Part shown: positions 8,000 to 15,373 of the stretch, piece after piece
How positions within the stretch are numbered: the stretch's first letter is position 1
How the letters are laid out: each line of letters starts with the position of its first letter
Assembly: GCF_004799445.1 (NCBI RefSeq)
Contig: NZ_SSNA01000180.1
Coordinates: 1 to 42,724 of the forward strand
DNA length: 42,724 nt
Reading direction: 5' to 3'
Source of the DNA: Bradyrhizobium sp.
Lineage (GTDB): Bacteria; Pseudomonadota; Alphaproteobacteria; Rhizobiales; Xanthobacteraceae
The notes under the pieces: model-generated
The model's input: only the letters and a program-made list of their open reading frames with translations
Database searches by the model: none
What the model was told of the DNA's origin: nothing
Translations under genes and position numbers: made by a program

Positions 8000-8879
8000 G
8001 TTCGGCGCCCTTGCGCTTGTGCCGCGCCGACTCGTCTTCGACGAAAGCGAGATTCTGGTCGTAGACGATGCGCTCCTGGCCCGACAGCGCGATGAACCGC
8101 TTTCCTCGCGCGCGGCCGACCAGCGTCAACCCGACCTGCCGCGCCAGATCGACCCCCCAGGCGGTGAATCCGGAGCGCGAAACCAGGATCGGAATGCCCA
8201 TCCGCACCGTCTTGATGATCATTTCGGAAGTCAGCCGCCCGGTGGTGTAGAGGATCTTGTCGGCGGGATCGACGCCGTGGCGATAGATCCAGCCCGCGAT
8301 CTTGTCGACTGCGTTGTGGCGGCCGACATCTTCGGTGTAGCAGACCGGCGTGCCTTCCTTGCACAGCACGCAGCCGTGGATGGCGCCGGCTTCAAGATAG
8401 AGCGAGGGCATGGTGTTGATCGCGTGCGTCATCTGATAGAGCCAGGAGGTGCGCAGTTCGGCCCTGGGCAGCGCGACGTTTTCCACCGCCTCCAGCAGAT
8501 CGCCGAACGCCGTGCCCTGCGCGCAGCCCGAGGTCTGCGTGCGCTTCTTCAATTTCTGTTCGAAATTGGTGTGGTGCTCGGTGCGCACCACCACGACCTG
8601 CAGATCGTCGTAATATTCGACCCCGGTGACGACGTCGTCATATTTAAGCATGTTCTGATTGAGCAGATAGCCGAGCGCGAGATATTCCGGGTAATCGCCG
8701 ATCGTCATCATGGTGACGATCTCCTGCGCGTTCAGGTAAAGCGTCAGCGGCCGCTCCACCGGCACGTTGATCTCGACCGTCGCGCCGGTCTGATCGGTCC
8801 CGGTGACGCGTTCGGTCAGCCGCGGATCCCCTGGATTTGGCAGGATCAGAGGGACCGGGGTTTTGTCGATCTTGGTCAT
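7989..8879 (-). CDS. fdhD: Formate dehydrogenase accessory sulfurtransferase FdhD
   Basis: A 296-aa FdhD-family protein, which passes sulfur from a cysteine desulfurase to the Mo centre of formate dehydrogenase. The family core EDVGRHNAVDKIAGW and the segment TTGRLTSEMIIKTVRMGIPI are clear. The mobile-loop CxxC of E. coli FdhD (Cys121/Cys124) is here TSGCAQGT, so only Cys119 remains and the second position is Gly122. A different CVLC pair lies at residues 171-174 next to the core. The gene is divergent from mobB with about 90 bp between starts, and coupled to mobA downstream. Confidence 0.93.
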   Translation of the reverse strand: MTKIDKTPVPLILPNPGDPRLTERVTGTDQTGATVEINVPVERPLTLYLNAQEIVTMMTIGDYPEYLALGYLLNQNMLKYDDVVTGVEYYDDLQVVVVRTEHHTNFEQKLKKRTQTSGCAQGTAFGDLLEAVENVALPRAELRTSWLYQMTHAINTMPSLYLEAGAIHGCVLCKEGTPVCYTEDVGRHNAVDKIAGWIYRHGVDPADKILYTTGRLTSEMIIKTVRMGIPILVSRSGFTAWGVDLARQVGLTLVGRARGKRFIALSGQERIVYDQNLAFVEDESARHKRKGAERDE

Positions 8880-8971
8880 AACGGCAGGTTAGCATGACAA
8901 CGGCTGTTAGCCGATATAAAGCACGTCAGGGCTGAACATCGCCCGGTTCCGTCTGCGGTTCGGAGAAAGTG

Positions 8972-9499
8972 ATGAAAGTGATTGGCCTGGCAGGATGGAG
9001 CGGCGCCGGCAAGACGACGCTGCTGGCGCGTGTCATCCCGCATTTCCTGAAACAGGGGCTTCGCATCTCCGTGATCAAGCACGCCCACCATAGTTTCGAT
9101 GTGGACGTGCCGGGCAAGGATTCCTGGATACATCGGCAGTCGGGTGCCGAGGAAGTGCTGGTGTCGTCCGGCAAGCGCTGGGCCCTGATGCACGAACTGC
9201 GCGGCGCCGCCGAGCCGCGGCTGCCGGAACTGCTTGGCAAGATGTCGCGGGTCGATCTTGTTGTCGTCGAAGGCTTCAAGTCCGAGCCGCATCGCAAGAT
9301 CGAGGTGCATCGGATAGCCAACGGCAAAGCGCTGCTGTTCCCTGACGACCCCGCCATTGCCGGCATTGCAACCGACGCAACCCTGGAAACCGCGCTGCCG
9401 GTTGCCCATCTCGATGACATCCCGGCCATCGCCGCTATGATGCAAAAGTTCGCGATATCAGTGGAAGACGTGCTGGCGGCGAGCGTCAGCGAGGCCTGA
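8972..9499 (+). CDS. mobB: Molybdopterin-guanine dinucleotide biosynthesis protein MobB
   Basis: A 175-aa GTP-binding accessory protein that supports MobA. The Walker A loop GWSGAGKTTLL is at residues 8-18, followed by the family motif VIKHAHHSFDVDVPGKDSW and VVVEGFKSEPHRKIEVHR. The ATG at 8972 is chosen over the in-frame GTG just before it because GGAGA is 5-6 nt upstream of the ATG. The moeA start follows after 8 nt, so mobB-moeA form an operon. Confidence 0.94.
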   Translation: MKVIGLAGWSGAGKTTLLARVIPHFLKQGLRISVIKHAHHSFDVDVPGKDSWIHRQSGAEEVLVSSGKRWALMHELRGAAEPRLPELLGKMSRVDLVVVEGFKSEPHRKIEVHRIANGKALLFPDDPAIAGIATDATLETALPVAHLDDIPAIAAMMQKFAISVEDVLAASVSEA

Positions 9500-9507
9500 G
9501 AGACCAC

Positions 9508-10764
9508 ATGGCGCAACTGTCCGACGATTGCTTTGCCTTCGGCGGACCGATGATGTCGGTCGATGAAGCCGTCGCGATCATCGCCACCCGTGTAAGCGCG
9601 GTAGATGAGATCGAGGCCGTGCCGCTCGAGAAGGCCGATGGGCGCATTCTCGCTGGCGATATTTCCGCATCCTTGCCCCTGCCGCCGTTCACCAATTCCG
9701 CCGTCGACGGCTATGCGGTACGGAGCAGCGATCTTCCGCTTCGGGAGGAAGCCGCGTTCCCGGTGTCGGGTCGCATTCAGGCCGGCGCTTCGGCGGGAGA
9801 ACCGGTCAAGCCGGGCCACGCCGCCCGAATTTTTACCGGCGCTCCGATGCCGGAAGGAGCCGATACCGTGTTCATGCAGGAGGATGTTCGCGTCGATGCA
9901 GCCGGCAAGGTGGTTGTGCCGGCGGGTTTGAGGCCTGGCGCCAACGTGCGCCCCGTGGGCGAAGACATCCAGCTCGGGGCTGCCGCGCTCGGAGCCGGCC
10001 TGCGGCTGCGGCCGCAGGACATAGCACTCGCGGCCGCGTTCGGCCTGACGCAGATCGACGTGCGGCGTCGCATCCGGGTCGCGGTGTTCTCGACCGGTAA
10101 CGAACTGGTGTCGCCGGGCGACCCGCGCCAATCAGCGCAATTGTATGACTCCAATCGCTTCATGCTGATGGCGATGCTGGCACGGCTGGGCTGTGAGGTC
10201 CGCGATCTCGGCATTTTGCGCGATGATCGCGGGGCGCTGGCGCAGGGCTTGAAGAAAGCCGCCGGAACCAACGATCTGATTCTCACCAGCGGCGGCGTTT
10301 CGACCGGCGAGGAAGACCACGTCAAGGCCGCCGTCGAAGATGTCGGCACGCTGGTGCTGTGGCGGATGGCGATCAAACCGGGACGTCCCGTCGCCATGGG
10401 GATCATCGGCGGCACGCCATTCATCGGACTGCCGGGAAATCCGGTGGCGAGTTTTGTCACCTTCGTCCACGTGGTGCGGCCGACCGTGCTGGCGCTGTCG
10501 GGCGCCCAGCCGCTGCCTTTGATTCCGATGCCGGTGCGCGCCGCGTTCACCTACAAGAAGAAGATTGCCCGCCGCGAATATGTGCGGGTCAGTCTCCACA
10601 AGATGGACGACGGCAGGCTCGAGGCGACCAAATTCCCGCGCGAGGGCGCCGGCCTGTTGTCGTCGCTGGTGGACACCGACGGGTTGGTCGAGCTTGGCGA
10701 GGAGATCACGCAGGTCGCCCCGGGGCAGACGGTTGGATTTCTTAGCTATGCGAGCCTGATGTGA
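9508..10764 (+). CDS. moeA: Molybdopterin molybdotransferase MoeA
   Basis: A 418-aa canonical MoeA, the enzyme that inserts molybdate into adenylylated molybdopterin. All expected motifs are present: PPFTNSAVDGYAVRSSDLP, GAPMPEGADTVFMQED, FSTGNELVSPGD, LTSGGVSTGEEDHVK, MAIKPGRPVAMG and GLPGNPVASFVTF, then a complete C-terminal domain IV. It is the third MoeA-type gene within 6.7 kb and the one most likely to do the standard reaction. It sits 8 nt after mobB; tusA follows 58 bp later. Confidence 0.95.
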   Translation: MAQLSDDCFAFGGPMMSVDEAVAIIATRVSAVDEIEAVPLEKADGRILAGDISASLPLPPFTNSAVDGYAVRSSDLPLREEAAFPVSGRIQAGASAGEPVKPGHAARIFTGAPMPEGADTVFMQEDVRVDAAGKVVVPAGLRPGANVRPVGEDIQLGAAALGAGLRLRPQDIALAAAFGLTQIDVRRRIRVAVFSTGNELVSPGDPRQSAQLYDSNRFMLMAMLARLGCEVRDLGILRDDRGALAQGLKKAAGTNDLILTSGGVSTGEEDHVKAAVEDVGTLVLWRMAIKPGRPVAMGIIGGTPFIGLPGNPVASFVTFVHVVRPTVLALSGAQPLPLIPMPVRAAFTYKKKIARREYVRVSLHKMDDGRLEATKFPREGAGLLSSLVDTDGLVELGEEITQVAPGQTVGFLSYASLM

Positions 10765-10822
10765 GATTCATCCGCCTGCTTTGTCCGTTGACGATGCGAC
10801 GCCGGTTCGCCGAAGATGGGTC

Positions 10823-11095
10823 ATGACCACGACGAAACTCGACCTCACCGGCCTCAAATGCCCGTTGCCGGCCTTGAAGACGCGCAAGGCGCTGAAGGCG
10901 CTGTCGCCAGGGGACCTTCTGGAGGTCCATTGCACCGATCCGCTGTCGGTAATCGATATCCCGAACCTGATCCGGGAGACCGGCGACAGGGTCGAGATCA
11001 CGGAGCGCGCCGAGCACCGCGTCGTGTTCATGATTGAAAAGGCAAATGGCCCTATTGAGATTGCGAATGGGCCGTCGCGTGCTGGGTCGAACTGA
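10823..11095 (+). CDS. tusA: TusA-family sulfurtransferase
   Basis: A 90-aa sulfur carrier. The family signature LDLTGLKCPLPALKTRKAL places the persulfide cysteine at residue 13 (CPxP). The start at 10823 is chosen for the GAAGATGGG stretch upstream and normal TusA length; the longer frame from 10781 adds residues not typical of the family. TusA feeds sulfur to Moco synthesis and tRNA thiolation in E. coli. Its place after moeA and near fdhD suggests a dedicated sulfur route for the formate dehydrogenase centre, which is inference. Confidence 0.92.
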   Translation: MTTTKLDLTGLKCPLPALKTRKALKALSPGDLLEVHCTDPLSVIDIPNLIRETGDRVEITERAEHRVVFMIEKANGPIEIANGPSRAGSN

Positions 11096-11467
11096 AACCG
11101 GGACAGTTAGACGCACCCGGAACCGGCTCGTACGGCGGCTATCGCTACCTTTTGCCTATCGACATCGGGCCGGGCTTCTGCCCCAATTCGTCATCTTCGT
11201 GAGGGGTTGCGGAGGTGAAGTCGTGTCTTCGGGTGCGGGCGCTGTGGCTCGAAAATCAGCGGGCGCCGGAGTGGGCTGTTAGTGGGCATAACTTGTTGCA
11301 GCACGGGTCAGAATTCGCCAATGCGCCTTTGCGATCTGGGCGCGTTGAAGAATTGCTGCGGAGCAGCAATGCGGGATTGGCACGCTGCGAGGAAATTTAG
11401 AGTATAGGACAACCGCAAACGTGGACGACAGACGTGCCCGGCAAGGGTCGCTGTAGGGGAGGGCTTG
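11096..11467 (+). other. Intergenic leader of the oxlT-like gene
   Basis: A 372-bp gap with no convincing gene; the short open frames in it lack ribosome sites. It contains a perfect hairpin, ATTGCTGC-GGA-GCAGCAAT, at 11352-11370 about 100 bp before the transporter start, and a strong GGGGAGGG ribosome site at its end. The hairpin has no T-run, so it is more likely a leader structure than a terminator. Confidence 0.5.
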
Positions 11468-13123
11468 ATGACGACAATTAGCGGCGCAGGGACGATGTCC
11501 GGCGGTGGGACGGGAATTCTCGATCGCGAGCACACGATCGCAAAAGCAGGCTTCAATCGCTGGCTGGTGCCGCCGGCCGCGCTTTGCATTCATCTGTGCA
11601 TCGGCATGGCCTATGGATTTAGCGTGTTCTGGCTGCCGCTGTCGCGCGCGGTCGGGCTCTCGGCCCCAAAGGCGTGCCCGGACATGTCGCTATGGCAGGA
11701 GCTGTTCACCACCACCTGCGACTGGAAGGTGGCGAGCCTCGGCTGGATGTTTACGCTGTTCTTCGTGCTGCTGGGCGTGTCGGCCGCGATCTGGGGCGGC
11801 TGGCTTGAACGCGTCGGTCCCCGCAAGGCCGGCGTCGTCGCGGCGCTGTGCTGGGCCGGCGGCCTGTTGATCGGCGCCTTCGGCGTTTACGTGCATCAGC
11901 TGTGGATCATGTGGTTAGGGGCCGGTGTCATCGGCGGTGTCGGTCTCGGCCTCGGTTACATCTCACCGGTGTCGACGCTGATCAAGTGGTTCCCCGACCA
12001 CCGCGGCATGGCGACCGGTTTTGCCATCGGAGGTTTCGGCGGCGGCGCCATGATCGGCGCGCCGCTGGCGAATATCCTGATCAACTACTTCAAGACGCCG
12101 ACCTCGGTCGGTGTCTGGGAGACCTTCGCCACCATGGGCGTGATCTATTTCGTATTCATGATGATCGGTGCCTTTGCCTATCGCGTGTCGCCGGCCGGCT
12201 GGCAGCCTGAAGGCTGGACGCCGCCCGCGAAAGCCAATGCGATGATTTCGCAGAACCACGTCCATCTCGACAACGCGCACAAGACGCCGCAATTCTGGCT
12301 GATCTGGTGGGTGCTCTGCCTGAATGTTTCGGCCGGCATCGGTGTGATCGGCATGGCCTCTCCGATGTTGCAGGAGATCTTCGCCGGCAACCTGATCGGT
12401 CTGCCAGGTGTGAAGTTCAACGCACTTGGCGTCGAGCAGAAGGCCGCGATCGCCGCGATCGCCGCCGGCTTTGCCGGCCTGCTGTCGCTGTTCAACATTG
12501 GCGGCCGGGTGTTCTGGGCGTCGCTGTCGGATTATATCGGCCGCAAGAACACCTACTACGTGTTCTTCCTGCTCGGCATCGCGCTCTATGCGTTGGCGCC
12601 GACCTTCGCCGACATGGGCTCGAAACTGCTGTTTGTCAGCGCATTCTGCGTCATCCTGTCGATGTATGGCGGCGGCTTCGCCACCGTGCCGGCCTATCTC
12701 GCCGATATGTTCGGAACGCAGTTCGTGGGCGCGATTCACGGGCGCTTGCTGACGGCGTGGTCGACCGCCGGTATCATCGGCCCGGTCGTGGTCAATTATA
12801 TCCGCGAGTTCCAGCTCGCGGCCGGCGTGCCCCGCGATCAGCTCTATAACACCACCATGTATATCCTGTGCGCGATGCTGATCGCCGGATTGGTCTGCAA
12901 CTACCTGATCAAGCCGGTCGACCACAAATGGCACATGAGTGCCGACGAGGTGGCGAAGCTGCAGTCGGCGAGCGCGAAGAGCGAGGCTGCGATACAGCAT
13001 GGCTCATTTGGCATAGGCAGGGGCGGGTTGGACGTCAGGGCCGCGCTGTTCTGGGCCTTTGTCGGCATCCCGCTCGGCTGGGGTGTGTGGAAAACACTGG
13101 AAAGCGCGATGAAGATATTCTGA
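11468..13123 (+). CDS. OFA-family MFS transporter, oxalate/formate antiporter-like
   Basis: A 551-aa major facilitator with about 12 membrane segments plus an extra C-terminal one (FWAFVGIPLGWGVWKTLES). The N-terminal segment CIHLCIGMAYGFSVFWLPLS and the repeat-type motifs LGLGYISPVSTLIKWFPDHR and GRVFWASLSDYIGRKNTYY fit the OxlT/OFA group. ATG 11468 follows GGGGAGGG. In Oxalobacter OxlT exchanges oxalate for formate. Here the location before a formate dehydrogenase supports oxalate or formate traffic, but no oxalyl-CoA decarboxylase or formyl-CoA transferase is in the window, so the substrate is inferred. Confidence 0.85.
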   Translation: MTTISGAGTMSGGGTGILDREHTIAKAGFNRWLVPPAALCIHLCIGMAYGFSVFWLPLSRAVGLSAPKACPDMSLWQELFTTTCDWKVASLGWMFTLFFVLLGVSAAIWGGWLERVGPRKAGVVAALCWAGGLLIGAFGVYVHQLWIMWLGAGVIGGVGLGLGYISPVSTLIKWFPDHRGMATGFAIGGFGGGAMIGAPLANILINYFKTPTSVGVWETFATMGVIYFVFMMIGAFAYRVSPAGWQPEGWTPPAKANAMISQNHVHLDNAHKTPQFWLIWWVLCLNVSAGIGVIGMASPMLQEIFAGNLIGLPGVKFNALGVEQKAAIAAIAAGFAGLLSLFNIGGRVFWASLSDYIGRKNTYYVFFLLGIALYALAPTFADMGSKLLFVSAFCVILSMYGGGFATVPAYLADMFGTQFVGAIHGRLLTAWSTAGIIGPVVVNYIREFQLAAGVPRDQLYNTTMYILCAMLIAGLVCNYLIKPVDHKWHMSADEVAKLQSASAKSEAAIQHGSFGIGRGGLDVRAALFWAFVGIPLGWGVWKTLESAMKIF

Positions 13124-13138
13124 TCGCCGTTCCATCAC

Positions 13139-13167
13139 CGCGGGACGCCAACCGATTGCGTCCCGCG
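13139..13167 (+). terminator. Strong hairpin after the transporter gene
   Basis: CGCGGGACGC, a 9-nt loop and GCGTCCCGCG form a perfect 10-bp stem 15 nt after the transporter stop codon. No clear T-run follows, so it may attenuate rather than end transcription before the small secreted-protein gene. Confidence 0.55.
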
Positions 13168-13213
13168 CATTTGCCTCTTCAATCAATCGAAGAAATGACC
13201 CAAGGGGATTCCC

Positions 13214-13492
13214 ATGCTTCGCATCATTGCCTGTCTCGTCGCCCTGCTGCTTGTCGCGGGCAGCGTTCACACTGTCTCGGCCCAGACCACCCCGGCGCCG
13301 GCGGCGGGCGCTGCTCCGGCCGCCGCAAAGTCTTCGCGGATGAAGCTGACGGCCGAGAAGCTGAAAGAGATGAAGGCCAAGTGGCTTGCCAACAAGGGCA
13401 AGCTCAGGGCCTGTCGCAAAGAGGTGAAGGCAAAGGGACTGGTCGGCGATGACCGCTGGTTCTACATTGGCGACTGCATGGACAAGACCTGA
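13214..13492 (+). CDS. Small secreted PsiF-repeat-like protein
   Basis: A 92-aa protein. MLRIIACLVALLLVAGSVHT is a signal peptide, cleaved near VSA. An Ala/Pro-rich linker and a charged helix (SSRMKLTAEKLKEMKAKWLA) follow, then a single domain with two cysteines 25 residues apart (CRKEVKAKGLVGDDRWFYIGDC). That pattern resembles the PsiF repeat (Cys, KxKGLxGDxR, Cys). PsiF proteins are periplasmic and of unknown biochemical role. AAGGGG precedes the ATG. It is transcribed in line with the carrier and the formate dehydrogenase and bracketed by two hairpins. Confidence 0.8.
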   Translation: MLRIIACLVALLLVAGSVHTVSAQTTPAPAAGAAPAAAKSSRMKLTAEKLKEMKAKWLANKGKLRACRKEVKAKGLVGDDRWFYIGDCMDKT

Positions 13493-13521
13493 AGCCGGCG
13501 GCTTGCTGGAATCGACCACCA

Positions 13522-13554
13522 AAGGGGGCACGACAGCGAGGCTGCGTGCCCCTT
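13522..13554 (+). terminator. Rho-independent-like terminator after the PsiF-like gene
   Basis: GGGGCACG and CGTGCCCC pair around a 12-nt loop, extended by AA/TT pairs with a bulged G, about 30 nt after the stop codon. The 3' side runs into TTAAATGC. It probably separates this gene from the formate dehydrogenase operon. Confidence 0.6.
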
Positions 13555-13663
13555 AAATGCTTCCTGCGGCTACATAATTGCGCTTGGCATCTGGCATGCC
13601 ACCGATTAGGATTGCACCGCAGAAGCTAGCCGCCGACCGCCACGGCAGGAACGAGACGTTTCG

Positions 13664-15373
13664 ATGAGTCATGACGTTCAAAAGGTCCGCCCGTTCGAAC
13701 ATCCCGGCGAGGGACGCAAGCGCGCGAAGTCGACCCCCAAGGGACGCCAGATCGATCCGACCGCCGCGCACGAGATTGAGCTCTTGCTCGGCGACCAGCC
13801 GCGGCGGCGCGATCTCCTGATCGAGTATCTGCATCTGATCCAGGACAAATATCGTCAGATTTCCGCCGCCCATCTCGCCGCGCTCGCTGACGAGATGCAG
13901 CTCTCGTTCGCGGAAGTGTTCGAAACCGCGACGTTCTACGCCCATTTCGACGTGGTGAAGGAGGGCGAGCCCGATGTCGCGCCCTTGACCATTCGGGTCT
14001 GCGATTCGCTCACTTGCGCGATGCTGGGCGCGGAAAAGCTGTTGCATGAATTGCAGAACGCCGCGGGTCCCGGCATCCGCGTGGTGCGCGCGCCCTGCGT
14101 CGGTCGCTGCGACACCGCGCCGGCGGCCGAGGTCGGCCATCACTTTGTCGACCACGCCAGCGTCGCAAGCGTGCTGGCGGCGGCAAACAGCGGCGATACC
14201 CACGCCCATCTGCCAGACTATGTCGATTACGACGCCTACGTGGCCGGCGGCGGCTACTCGCTGTTGAACCGGCTGCGTTCGGGCAAATTGAAAAAGGAAG
14301 ATCTGCTGAAGTCGCTCGACGACGCGTCCTTGCGCGGTCTCGGCGGCGCGGGCTTTCCGACGGGACGAAAATGGCGCGCGGTGCTCGGCGAGCCCGGCCC
14401 GCGGCTGATGGCCGTCAATGGCGACGAGGGCGAGCCCGGAACGTTCAAGGATCGCTATTATCTCGAGACCGATCCGCACCGTTTTCTCGAGGGCATGCTG
14501 ATCGGCGCGCATGTCGTCGAGGCGCCCGACATCTATATCTACATCCGCGACGAATATCCGGCCTCGCGCCAAATCCTCGAATGCGAGATCGCAAAGCTGC
14601 CGCCGGGCGGGCCGCGGCTGTATCTGCGGCGCGGCGCCGGCGCCTATATCTGCGGCGAGGAATCCTCGCTTCTGGAAAGCATCGAAGGCAAGCGTGGATT
14701 GCCGCGGCACAAGCCGCCGTACCCGTTCCAGGTCGGACTGTTCGGACTGCCGACGCTGATCAACAATATCGAGACGCTGTGGTGGGTGCGCGACATCGTG
14801 GAGAAGGGCGCGGACTGGTGGAAGAGCCATGGCCGCAACGAACGCCACGGCCTGCGCAGCTATTCGGTGTCAGGACGGGTCAAGAATCCCGGCATGAAGC
14901 TGGCGCCGGCCGGCATCACGGTGCGCGAATTGATTGACGAGTTCTGCGGCGGCATGGCGGAAGGCCATGCGTTCCATGCCTATCTGCCGGGCGGTGCGTC
15001 CGGCGGCATCCTGCCGGCGTCGATGGACAATATCCCGCTCGACTTCGGCACGCTGGAAAAATACGGCTGCTTCATCGGTTCCGCGGCGGTCATCATCCTG
15101 TCCGAACAGGACAGCGTGAAGGGCGCGGCGCTGAACCTGATGAGGTTCTTCGAGGACGAAAGCTGCGGCCAGTGCACGCCCTGCCGCGTCGGCACCCAGA
15201 AGGCGGCGCTGTTGATGGAAAGGCCGGTCTGGAACCGCGAACTGCTCGACGAATTGAGTCAGGCGATGCGCGACGCCTCGATCTGCGGTCTCGGCCAGGC
15301 GGCCTCGAATCCGCTGACCACGGTTATTAAGTATTTCCCGGAAGAATTCGTGCCGAAGGAAGCTGCGGAATGA
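13664..15373 (+). CDS. NAD-dependent formate dehydrogenase beta subunit (NuoE-NuoF fusion)
   Basis: A 569-aa diaphorase subunit. Residues about 30-165 are a NuoE-like thioredoxin-fold domain with [2Fe-2S] ligands C113, C118, C145 and C149. The rest is NuoF-like: the FMN/NADH site RGLGGAGFPTGRKW and NGDEGEPGTFKDR, then GAGAYICGEESSLLESIEGK and the [4Fe-4S] motif ESCGQCTPCRVGT (C501, C504, C507, with a fourth Cys in ASICGLG). It takes electrons from the catalytic subunit to NAD+. The stop overlaps the next start (ATGA), so the two are coupled. The fused layout matches the two-subunit FDH1 of Methylorubrum extorquens rather than the split FdsG/FdsB form. Confidence 0.93.
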   Translation: MSHDVQKVRPFEHPGEGRKRAKSTPKGRQIDPTAAHEIELLLGDQPRRRDLLIEYLHLIQDKYRQISAAHLAALADEMQLSFAEVFETATFYAHFDVVKEGEPDVAPLTIRVCDSLTCAMLGAEKLLHELQNAAGPGIRVVRAPCVGRCDTAPAAEVGHHFVDHASVASVLAAANSGDTHAHLPDYVDYDAYVAGGGYSLLNRLRSGKLKKEDLLKSLDDASLRGLGGAGFPTGRKWRAVLGEPGPRLMAVNGDEGEPGTFKDRYYLETDPHRFLEGMLIGAHVVEAPDIYIYIRDEYPASRQILECEIAKLPPGGPRLYLRRGAGAYICGEESSLLESIEGKRGLPRHKPPYPFQVGLFGLPTLINNIETLWWVRDIVEKGADWWKSHGRNERHGLRSYSVSGRVKNPGMKLAPAGITVRELIDEFCGGMAEGHAFHAYLPGGASGGILPASMDNIPLDFGTLEKYGCFIGSAAVIILSEQDSVKGAALNLMRFFEDESCGQCTPCRVGTQKAALLMERPVWNRELLDELSQAMRDASICGLGQAASNPLTTVIKYFPEEFVPKEAAE

